Of a DNA stretch of 48,763 nt, positions 8,518 to 21,083 are shown one piece after another. Origin of the DNA: Branchiostoma floridae (Eukaryota > Chordata > Leptocardii > Amphioxiformes > Branchiostomatidae); contig NC_049995.1 in assembly GCF_000003815.2 (NCBI RefSeq), forward strand, positions 4,898,409 through 4,947,171, given 5' to 3'. A model generated the notes under the pieces. It made no database searches, was not told the DNA's origin, and saw only the letters and a list, made by a program, of their open reading frames with translations. The position numbers were made by a program, and so were the translations under genes. Each line of letters opens with the position of its first letter. Position 1 is the first letter of the stretch.

Positions 8518-11500
8518 CTGCAAGTTTTCAAAATGTCATTCAATTTAAACATGATTACATTTTGCTACTTACATTTGCTAGAAGAAGTATAAAACTGGCA
8601 AACAGACTAAACATAGAATTGTCAGCTTAACAAATCCGCAAGTGTTTCCAACATGAAGAGGTACTAGGATCAAATTTCGGATTTCAGGCCAACGACCACT
8701 ATTGCTTTTTAGGGATCAAAATTTACCAATCACTTCACAACGCAAACTCGCGAGAGTAAGACACGTGATCTTATTTCACACGTGATCTTACTGAGTTTAC
8801 GGTCTGAAGTCATTGGTCATTATTGCTCCTGAAGAAGGCCACAGTGGTCGCTGAAAATTTGATCCGGCCATGTAAACCTTAGTATTGGAAGAAAGATTAG
8901 CATTGCACTGTGATAACAGATAAGATTCTATGAAAAAGTTTGCCAGATATAGGATAAAACGGTTAAGTTGGAATATTTACGGTTCTCTGGCTTCCTGTAG
9001 TTCTCCAGCAGCCTAAGTCTGGAACCAGTGGTAGGGTGTCCTCTGTCACGTAGTATTCTCTTCAGGGCAGCATCATCCAGTGTCTCAGGGACGGGACAAG
9101 ATGTCTTCTCCATGTGAAATAATTCCTAATGATAAACACATAATTATCCTCACCTAACCCATATATATAACAATGGGATACATTTGCATGGGATATATGA
9201 AGTCACCGTTATTCTATTACCTGAAAGGTAAATTTTGCATTCAGATTGGCCTTCCAATTCATTCCATCAGTTTTAATAAAAATGCTGCACAGGAAATGTA
9301 TCATAGCCCTGTACGTATATCATGCCCCCATTTGGGGTAACTTGGACTTCATCATGCTTTAGACTACATAACATTAAAGCATAAAATGTACAGACAATCA
9401 AATAAAACTTTGTGATATGAAGAAAATCGTGTTTACACCCAGATAATTTTGCTAGTAATGATGCTACAAGATTCAACGAGTATTACAAACCTGAACGCTC
9501 TCTAAAGCCTGTTCAAGCTGAGCCTTGGCATCCCCAAGTCCAGTTGACACCATGAAATCGAAGACTTGAGGGAGTTTCACACTTCGGAAGTCAAAATTGA
9601 GTAGCGACACGCTCTCCGTAAGGTCTGGGAGGTTCAAGTTGCTCGCAAAATCTTCGTGAAGAAAAGAGTCATTGGTCAAGGTGGGATTGTATGAAGTCTG
9701 TAGAACCTTTTCAATACATTTATATGGTACTAAAAGCTAGAGTTTACAAGGTGTGCTGTACAGTTTACAGTTATTGACATAGTTAAAAATTTGTTACATT
9801 TTAGATTTCCTCGTTAGTGCGATCAAGAGATTTAAAATCATCTTTGCTAATTTTAGGACAAAATAGATGCACAAGATCAATGGCTAATGAAAAACCTGGT
9901 ACAACTCATTTTCTTGAATAAAGACATTCAGGTAAAAAGTAAGGGTATACATAAAATGCTTTCTTTTCTTACCCATTGCTTGACCAAACCCAATGCTCAG
10001 ATCTGGAAACGCTATACTCAGATCTGGAACCTGAAGATTAGAGAGATCCAGTCCTGCACTGAAATCTGGAACCTGGAGATTAGACAGTTGATCCAGCCCT
10101 GCACTGAAATCTGGAACCTGGAGATTAGACAGTTGATCCAGCCCTGCACTGAAATCTGGAACCTGAAGATCAGACAAATCTGGTACGAGTCTGTCAGGTG
10201 AAAGGTCCAATTCGCTAACTGCGTCAAAGATTCCAATATCCATGATTAGCTCCTGTGAAGAAGAATGATAAAAGGATTCAGACATTCCACATATAAAATG
10301 CATACATCTTAAAATATAGGATCAAGACGTTGTGCAAGTCTCATTTTCTGAGAATTACAAGTCCCTGAAGAAAAACAAGGAACTTTACTCTGTTTATTAC
10401 GGCATGGTGCAATTTTCTATCTTTATGGACGATCCATTCGTAAATTCTTAACATGATGAAGGTAAACAAACAAGTAAACTCTTTAGATCACATCTAATAC
10501 AGAGGCACAAAATACAAATTTCTTGATCTTGTTAGAGATAAGACAAAAAACTCTGTAAACAGAACATAATGTAAAATAATTACCGGCACGAAGATAAGGC
10601 TATAGTCTGCACAATCCACCTCCAAGCTCGGAAGTACCAGGCCTCTCTTTTCCATGAAGCGTGTAGGGTCCACTAAACCTCCAGTCTTGGTGTTTCTGAT
10701 CGCTAAGTGAATGTGGTTAGGCTGGCAGTCAGAGGAGGACACCGTTCCAATAAGGGTTCCCTTGAATACCTACGAATGTAAAACATTATGTTAATGTCCG
10801 ACTCATGAATTCAATAGTGTGCTAATAGTTGGTCCAGTTTGTGCATACTGCAATAAACGCTCTTGGACACTCAAATCTTGTTATTACTATATTTTCACTC
10901 TTCATTTATTTAACTTGGGAGTTTCAGGCATAGAAGGCTATTTAAAAAGGGTGTTTTAACTTGCACGTAAAAATGAATATTGGTTGGGTGCAATTTTATG
11001 TATTCTTATGTTATTAGCTGCCTACTGGAAATGTGTTTTTTCATTGGTTGACATTCTCGTTTAGTATTGGCACTTATACTGATAAGTACATTATGTGTTT
11101 GTTTTTTCTTCTTTTTTTTTATGTCTGGCCTATAACTGGCCACATGAAATTAAGAAACGACGCATAATAAGATTCAAAAGCATATAAGACATTTGACGCA
11201 ACAAAACAAATCATCACCTTCGGTCTTTTTTTCAGTCAGGAAATGAAAAACGTTAAGACACTAGTAGCAGTAGATAAATCTAATTCGAAGAGACTTAAAC
11301 AATGGCGAAGAACGCCTGGCATAGGAAACAACTATAAAATCAGCTTACCCTTTTCCCCTCTTTCCCTGGGACCATATCAACATTGCCAATGATGACGTCA
11401 AGTTTTTCCATCGCGTCCGTCGTGATTGTTACTTGGTGATTTCCGGTCCTTCTCACAATACCGGAAAAGGGTGCTCCGATCTGTAACAAAGGAGTGAAGT

Positions 11501-14500
11501 ATCATCACCTAGACAAAAGGCTTGTCAAGGAAGCAATTGAAAATTTATTGGTCAACTATAAAACTGAGTTGTTATCATATGATATCATAATAAGTACATA
11601 AAAGTCGCACAAAATCAAGTTGGTTTGGAAATGCTCATTTTGAACTTGAACCAACAACAGAAGGTGAAAAACAACAGAGGAATGTTATTATCATGTTAAC
11701 GATAACATAGCCTGGTATCCAGCCTTAATGTAGCTCCCGAGTTTCTTCTCTCCCCTTCGCAATTGAGGAGAGAGGAGACTCGGGAGCTATATTACGGCTG
11801 GATACCAGGCTAACATTAACAAGCATTATGCCAAATGAACATCTGGACATTTGCACGTGGTTAATATCTTTGATTGCACCAAACCACCACATGTGCATGT
11901 TGTGTACAAACTGTACATGTGAAGAATAAATACGAAGACTATGGTATAGCTTACTTGCTGTCCTGCTCCTGCCTCAAGGAGCACACCTTGCTCCGCATAA
12001 CGACCTCCTCCGGTGCTCGGGTAGAAGCCGTCCCCACAGGTGGGGGACTCAAGGTACTTCCTGGGAAAATCCTGATCTGCCTTGTTCCCGAAGATTTGCT
12101 CCACAAGGGACTTGGCTTCATCGTAACTAAAATTTAGAAAAAGACCAGTATTATGTTGGAACAAATAAACTTGATTGAGAAATGTCTGTTTCGCTTTTGA
12201 ACGGGAATGGAACTTTTGTGCTTAATAGATTAAGGAAGCTATTGTAAAATACATTTCATGTACAAAAATGCGTCTAAAACAGCGATGGTATGATATTTCC
12301 TGATGCCTTCTGAACGGTCTCACTAAACAGTGAAAACAACCAAAAACAACCGAAAATGCTTTCGGTATTTAGTGAGACCCCTTCTGATTTAGTCTTTCGC
12401 CGTCACAAGTGATTTAATGATAGACTTAGTGCATCGATGCATATGTAAAGTGACCGCATAAAAATCACATATTGATGTCTTTTGTATCTAAAGTCCGTTT
12501 AACAGTGGTGACTGCCTGATAGCCGTCCTTAATGGATTTGATGATGTCCACTGTCTCATTGTACGCAGATAAGAACGCTACAGGAATGCGACGGACTTCT
12601 GCCACGGAACCAACCAGTCCGTCCATGAGTCCACGAAGCTCCGTGACAATCTGTTGCCTTAGTACGGTCTTGGAAAGATTACCAAACACGAGGGATAAAT
12701 ATAAAAGAGGCATCATTCTATATACTATTTTCATCAGGACAAGTGGTATGAAATGATATGAACATTTATTGACTTTTACATTTATTTGTCTAAGTACGTA
12801 CACGGTCTGGAAAAATCGCCAAACACAAGGGGTAACAACAAAGAGACATAAACCTATGATATATTCATCAGTACAGGTGGTATAAAATGATATGAAAATG
12901 TTAACATTTCTTTGTGGTAAGTCTACATTTTAAGGAAATTCTGAGATATAATTAACCCCAGGTACACAGAAACTTACGATATTAACTCCATAAAACCGTA
13001 TAGTTATATCTGTAGCCTCTACTTGCTGCACCGCCCAGTCGTCCAGTTCCAAGAGAGAGTCCAGGGCAACTGAGATGTCGTCATCAATCTTTGAGAGATC
13101 TTGTTGTAGGTTCATCCAGTGAAGTGTTTTGTCTGGAACAAACATTGAAAAAAAATAGTAATGACTTATGGAGATTATCTTTAGATGTATAATCGCTGTA
13201 CAGGGTCAGAATTGTCTTTCCGTCTGGAATTCCAAACATTCCTGTGGACACATTCCTGCCGACAGGTCACAATTCTCTACCATTTGGCTCGCCCCTGAGG
13301 CGTCGCCAAAAGCTATGCAAGTCTGTAATTCATGAAGAAGTCTCGTCATACCTTCATTGAACAACAAAGCCTTCTCGATACGTTCTTTTGCCTCGAGGAC
13401 ACCGGCGACTGCAAATTTAATCCTGAAACAAGAGTCCGTAGATTAAAAATCTCTGTGAATTTATCATTGATAGAGCTTGCGGTTTGGGTTGAAATATTTG
13501 ATATTACCTGTACCAGAAAAACAATTTCTTTTAAACCTGATTCTATGTATGTTTACAACGGGTAGTTGAAATTGGTTATCATAACACTAGGCAGTAACAA
13601 AGGAATATAGAATCTTAGCTGGAGTCCTCTGAACAACAAAGCACGCAGAGACGTCGGTAGTGTTATATTCCGCTAACTCGCGGTTACTTACAGTGTTACT
13701 CCTTTGTAGATATCCTCAATGGCAGTCGCTGGAGTCTTGATCAGGCGTTCTATGGAAGAGACCACCATCCTCACGCCTGTTTCAATCTGCTTGGCAGCCC
13801 AAGGCAGAGTGATAGTGACCGCATCTGCTATAGACTGACAAGAGGGATAGCTATTAAAGAAGTTACCATTCGCTGGGACACAATGCTGGGACACAAGGCT
13901 AGGATGTTTCTATAAAGATCCAAAGACAAATAATAAAAAATTCGTTCTGGTCAAAGTTTTAAATTCGTGTACAATACATGTAATTATAAAGTAATCTTGC
14001 ATGAGTTTAACCTTAGCCTGGAATCCAAATAAATGGTAGAGGCCTCTCCGCAATTGTGGGAGCTATAATATTCTTGGCTTCCAGGCTATTTTAGCCTACT
14101 TATTGTAATGAAAAAAATCGTATACTGCACAAAAACAGATGCTAAACTCAAAATTTCATTTTTAGTTTTTATATATGCAGCCATATCTTAGTTTCACAAG
14201 CAAGATGTTCCATGCTCACATGATAGAACTCCATGACTTCGGCCTTGATGTCACTGATGAGGGAGCTAACCCGGTGGACCACTTGCTTCACGTTCTCTAC
14301 GACTGGTGGAAGGTTCGTGTACTCGCCAGATTTCCTGATGAAGACTTTTGCCTTTACTCTGAAGTCTCGCACCTGGTTGGGGAGGTTTTCTACAGCCTCT
14401 ATCATGTCCCGGAAGATGCCGTCTATAGATCCTGTCGTTCTGTTAAAAGGTTGTGAGTTATTGTTTTATCTATCTATTCATTCTTCTCAAGACGGGCGGG

Positions 14501-17500
14501 TGGCCCCTACAACTTTTGAAAGTTGATTTCCAAGGGGCCCCTCCATACATGTAAACAAGACAAAAAACGTGTTACCGGCATTCAGTCAAAGTTAACACAC
14601 CAGTAGACAACACACAGTAGATAACCGAGGCATACTAGATTTGCACATGTTAGCTCAGTTCATTTCATTTCAGCATCGTGGCGTAGACTTTAAGTCCCAT
14701 TTATGAGACCTTTATTGACTGATTCAGATAGATAGTGAATACCATTGAATAGTGCATGTTTCCCCACACGAACACATTTTGGCTGGATGAAAAAAAGGCA
14801 AAACTGATGTATGGAGCTAATGAATAAAAACTGCATATGGATATAGGGCTATGGAAATTTTGAGTCATTTCACATTGGTCGAGTCATTTCACATTCACGA
14901 GTCGACCAATGCAACAGTGTTGCGGGAGGGTCTAAGGTCTAAGGTAAGGTCACATTGCACTAGATAATACCACTACCCACCTTGACAGAAGACGCTTGAA
15001 ACGGATGATGTTGTCTTTTATACTGTTAACGACTTTGTTGATAGAGCCGTCAAACAGCTTTACCAACCGGAACACCTCTTCAAAGTTAAATTCCTGTGGA
15101 GTGATAATATTTTTTTAAATCAACACATATATTAGGAAAAACTACATCGCAAAATTAAAAAGGCAACAGCTGTGAGCAAATATCATATCATCACCCTTGC
15201 GATGACAAAAGAATGTTCCGAATTAACACTTTGCAGCAATTAACCATTCCAATGTTACCTTTTACCAAGCATTGACTAACCCAACATTACCACAATACAA
15301 ATACAAAATGAATGCCTCAATTACCAACCATACAAGAAACCTCCTGCAAAATCAAGAGCCACAAATTACCCCTAACACATCTCTAGCGCGAACGCACTGC
15401 TAAACAGTCGAGGAAGCAGGAAAAACAACACATTTCTCTCACATACCTGTGGTATGGAGTGAAATACATTTCATTCTAATTACGTTGCATCTTTGACAAA
15501 CGACATACCTGGAAAACGTTGAAGTCGTATTCTGCCTTTCCTCTGTAACAGATTTTTGCATCAAGGAATTTCAAGTCGATATTGATGAGCCCGATGTGCA
15601 CCTTGGCATACGCCATGTCGAATGCGTCCACTGAGAACCTGCCTGACAACGGTTCTGTTCAACGAATGACAACATTGGGATAGTTACTTACTCAATTGGA
15701 TACACTGAAGAATGGATCAAACTACTGTTACAGTAGTGGATGGCAAAATAGTAGAATAGCGACGAAAGCTGCCAAGACGAAAAACATATAAAGCATTTTA
15801 GACACACAGCTATAGCTACTACATTGCTCCGTATCCATAAGCACTTGCCAGGCAACAGGTTAATATGTGTTCCATTCCATGCTATCTTTTCGTGAATTCA
15901 ACGTCTAATTCATATTGCGACCGTATGACTCGTTGCAGAAAATGTACCTACTGCATATAAATCTATCTGATCTACCTAAGGTTGTGACAGCCATATACGT
16001 ACACGTAGAAGCCAGCTAACTTAACAATATTTAACGCCATATTATGCAAAACTATATTAAAGAAATTCGTTGTTTTTGCCGGTGTTTATCTTATTCATCT
16101 CCTGACAGTTGGTCAGAGGAATTCAACTCTTTTTTTTTTTTTATATAACTTTTTATTGATTTTTCAAACACAAGATACACATATCATACATAGAGCGATA
16201 ATACTGAAAGTACATATAGGACACAAAAGATAAATAAAACCAGAAAACAATGAGGATAACTTATAGCAGTGTACACATTTGTATATAACAAGGAAATGGT
16301 AAACAGAAGTTGTATATATGTTATTCACTATTCACTGTTTTAACGATAGAGCTATTTTCCCCCATTTACCAAAGTGTTCTTTTATCTTATCCATCCTTTT
16401 TGCTATAATATATTCTAGCCTATGGAAGTATGACATATATGAAATAAAGGCTTGTAAATTAAGAGAGCGTTGACGGTTCTTGAAAATAAAGTGTTTGCCA
16501 AGAAGGATAATCATATTGGCAGAAACTGGGCACCGACAATTCAAATCACCAAAGATAACTTTAAACAGGTTCAGATTTAAATGTTCCCCCGTATTGATGA
16601 AAAACTCTTTTCATGCTTAACCAAATTACACGAAATTTGATCCGGAAGTAGATGTTTTGTGGTATTTTCAGACCAAGATGTATTTTTTTAGCTGTTATCA
16701 AAACCAGATGACCTGAAATCCGTGTCCCTTGGACGTATGTCTTCATGTGCAGGACCTAAATTCACATTTTGGCAAGTACTTTTGGGAGAGATTTTCCAAA
16801 AAATAGTTTCAAGTACATTAATGATATTACTTCTGGAACACTAATTATCGGCTTGAAATATGTACTAATAGCTTTATAGTTGTTAATAGTGTCATTTACA
16901 GATTGCACAAAAGTTGTAATTTTGCCTAAGGTCTTATAGTGTACTTTCATTGTTAACTTGCTAGAATAAACAACATTCAGAAATTTGAGTCTTCGAACAG
17001 TGGCAAATCTGATGATGGGAAACCTAGAGTTTGAGCCATGGACAATAACCATGATAACCGTTGCTATTGAATGTATGAATAAATTTCCTCTTACTGAGAT
17101 CCAGCTCCATCTTGTTCCTGATAACCAGACCCATGGACGCGCCGATATTGCTCGAACCAATCCGCTTATGCCAATCGTAACTCGGCGTCTCTAGTTTGAA
17201 GTAGAATGGCTTGAACAGCTTGTTGAGTTGATCATTCACGCCCCTCTTTTCTCTTAGTTCCTCAATGGCCGTCTGGTTCAGATACCTATACACGGAAAAA
17301 GCCAATAGATTCAATATTTTTTTGGTAACTTTCTTGTGTTAATTGAATTTTATGAATTTATCGCTGATTCCGACTTATGCATTTTCCTACCTGTGCCCAA
17401 AAGCCAACTGAAAACAGGAAATCAGATATGCTATTCTGTGACCGTTACCCTAATTTCCTGTCATCGTTCCCGACATACAAAGAGTGTACGTATGTGTGTA

Positions 17501-20500
17501 AAGACAGTACAGATAGACAGACGTATCATTAAACATAACATACGTGGCAAATCTCTCACGTGCCTATGCCTATGTTAAGGTGCAATCTCACCGAACGTGG
17601 GGCACGCTTGCGGTATTGCGGAATTATTAAAAATCGAAGAAAATAACAACCAGTGACGCAGTGAACTAACGCAGCAATGCCGTAAGCGTGCCCCACGTCC
17701 GGTGAGAGTGCACTTTTAGTATGATACAACCATGTCTATGAACACTCACACAAACACACACACTAACAAACATAAACACCAAAAACAATAGGTGAACATT
17801 GTATGGACGCTAAAGGGCATGGTTATCAACTTAAAGCGTGTCCATATTTCAGATTACCTGTCGTTAATTTGTCTCTGAGCTGTTTGGAGTTTGGAGGCCT
17901 TCGGGTGACTCAGGTAGTCCAGAGCGGCAGCGTACCGTACATGTCCCACAGGGTCATCTAGGGCCACACGCAGGATCTCCTCTGCTGCCTACGGAGAAGT
18001 GGAATGAAATATTTAGAGCTTTTGTAAATGTTATGAAAATGGCTTACATGTTTACATAATCTATGCATGCATCATAAACTTACACATAGTACATCTTACT
18101 GTCAATACGTTCAGGTAGTAAAGAGGCACGATTAACAGTTGAAGGCTGATAAAGAAACAGAAGAAAACTGCTTACCTGCTCATGGTGGTAGTTTTTCAGT
18201 GCAGTCATGCTGGTCCTCTTCAGAATCGAGGGTGATTCAGTACTATTCACGTAGGAAACTAAGTACTCATAGGATTTGTCCATCCCAGCGTTCCCCAGGG
18301 CGCCAAGGATTGTAGCCTTCTCGTGGTTGTGACTCCTGTACTCCTCTTCTGTCAGTACTGATCTCAGCTGGCGGTGCTTCCATGGATCTTAAGAAAAAAA
18401 ATACGTATGTTAAATTTTAAGCACCCAAGACCGCACTTCAAAAGCACGTGTACAGAATAACTTTAAGGAAAATAGCGAATGCCCGAGTACCCAAGTGAAG
18501 AACTGAGAAAACGGAAATGATACAGCCATGTGTCACAGTCGTCGGGACCAACCAAGGAACCGCTCAGGGACGAAGAAAGAGGGGTACGCAACGGAAAAGA
18601 GTCTAGGATCTTGATAATGGGAATGCATGTTGCTAAATGGTGCATAGAAGCACAGACATCATAGAAGGGTAATGAAACGGATCTTATGTAATACCGCAAA
18701 GATTTTAAGTTTGGCTTTGATTCGTCAGTGAGTCTGTCCGTCTAAAGATGTTTGTAGTCATCATCATCGGTCGACGTGATCAAATGTAGACATGTTCGCA
18801 CATGTCTACACACGACGGGGTTATACCGCCCCTTACGGGGTGACATACCCTTTCGTAGGCTAATTACAAGACGGGGATGCGCCAGGTCTCCCGTCCGGGT
18901 GAATGATGTAATTCACCATGTGGCTGATACGAGACAGAGGTTCGCCAGGCCTCCATCCGGGTGATTTGAAGTGAATCACCAACTCCCGACAGAAGGATTT
19001 GCACCAACGCACACCGCACCATCGCACGTGTGGGGGTTCTTTAACGTGCATGGGGTATGGCTCTCCCCATACACGGGACCTCCATTTAACGTCCTATCCG
19101 AGGGACGACTCATTTTTCACTTGAGTAAAGTGAGGAAAGTCGTGTAAAGTGCCTTTCCCAAGGGCACAAGACCGGCAACACGGTAGGCGGATTCGAACCG
19201 GCGACCTCTCGATCACGGGCCGAATACAATACCACTGTGCTACGCGGCCCCACTTTGTAGTAGCACTTATACAATCCAACAAAGTAAGGTGTAGCCTTAA
19301 AGCAAAAACGCGTTCAAAACTTCCTGACTTACCGTGTATCTCCACCATCCCGTGGAGTCGGTCGATGATCGTGTGTGCTCGTACTGGGTCGGTGGCGTGT
19401 AGTTTTCCCGCCAGAGCCCCGAGCAGTAGATGTGTTCGTGTCCATACGTGTCGTCCGTCCTGGTCATCTGGTGGTAACATTCAACATGCGTAAGTCTCAC
19501 TGATGAAAACTAGTGGATGCTAGTTGAAACGTTTCCAAAATCATAGCCAGTTGCTTGAGTAACTGCTTTTTGGAGTACTTTATTACCTGGATGTCTAACT
19601 TTCATCGACGAATATTCAACATATGCCTGAACACTTCAGCTACTATAGATAATGCCACAGGAAACCATCTAATTTCTACATATGGGTATATGTATACTTA
19701 ATGGCCGGACATCTGTGGATATAGAGATGAATTGTCTCCTCCTGTCTGACATTGGAACAGCGCCAAACCAATTTCTTCAATTGTACTTTTACACTGTTTG
19801 TACCTTTAAGTTACATTCTGGCAAGCAGCACATTGTCATCGGTAAATACTGAGAAATAGTGACATACCATCATATTCCATCTTCCAGGTGAAGCACATGT
19901 TTTCCACCGTGTCAATGACGATCTGCGAAAGTAATTACACAATGTACGTGAACTGTTTCAACATCAAACGAACTTTTAAGGACGCCTTAGGGGTGGAGCC
20001 GATAGTATAGGGCCGACGGTTTGTGACTTAGACTAAAAATTCCTGGCATGCATTCTCTAGTGAATTAATATATTGTTATGTGCTGTTTAAACTGCTTTCC
20101 GTATTGACAAGAACCAAATCATCATGTAACATGATTTTCATATAATTTTAGTCCAATATATATGCAATTGGCTATAACGGACTATAGCATCAGCGGATAT
20201 CATAAGACTATACCTTTGGTGCCGGACCTTCCAACCCAAAGAAATGGAAAAGTGCTCTCAGGACCAACTTAGCATCCCTTTGCTGAGGCGTCAGGACCAA
20301 CGTCGTCATCAGGTAGAGGGAGTCGTTCGTTGCCATGGCACCCAGAGCGTCAGTAATGGCGTCACGGTTTTCCTTGGCTTCCTCTGATGTTGGGTTGACC
20401 GTTATGTACTTGTTAGCCACTCGGGTCAGATCGTCCGGGGAGAGATGCTCGAGCGCCTCCATGATGTTGTGAAAACAGGAGATCCTTTCTTGCGATTCTG

Positions 20501-21043
20501 CAACAGTTCACATAACAGAATTATTTTGCAGATGCTACCAAAACCTACAAAATTTCTTCGCGGATGTCAAAACGTCTATCATATGATGAGACCGCACACG
20601 TCTTTGAAACAACAACATTTGATTAGATAACGATTAAGTGGTTCATATCAACGCATTTGTGACTGCAAACGTTACACCCTGTCATCATCATCATCATCTT
20701 ACAATACCCTGTACAATCCGTAAAGAGGGTATCTTACTGAGCCATGCACGCCTGTTTGCGACAACTTTGCGAATTTATCGCCGATGTTACCTTGCGGTAA
20801 AACAGCGTAGAAAATCTCGCTTTATGTAAACCTGACCACTATATTTGTATCCTGGATATATAGTTAGACATATAAGCCGTCGGGCTCACCTTTAGGTCGC
20901 ACAGTTCTCATACATGTCAAGTTGCCAACTATAGCCTCTTCTTGGTCTTGCAACTTCATAATACGTTTCGGTGGCTTAAAGAAAGGATAAAAGAGGTGTC
21001 AGAATGATATCGCCTGGAAAATACGTTTCAAACCGTAGCGTTT

Positions 21044-21083
<40 letters not shown>

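Noticed and set aside
12657-12803. N-terminal extension of exon 23 (frame from 12803)
   Set aside because: It runs through the intronic duplication; the upstream peptide is intron-like and phase supports an acceptor at 12650 or 12668.
14175-14526. Plus-strand frames of 93-97 codons
   Set aside because: Antisense to exon 19 of the lipid transfer gene.
16762-17160. Minus-strand frame of 132 codons
   Set aside because: Partly in another frame over exon 16, with the rest being intron; no protein-like pattern beyond a possible LINE remnant.
19185-19258. Possible tRNA gene (minus)
   Set aside because: A and B boxes are present but the sequence is the head of a SINE with a shared body, and the acceptor stem does not pair convincingly.
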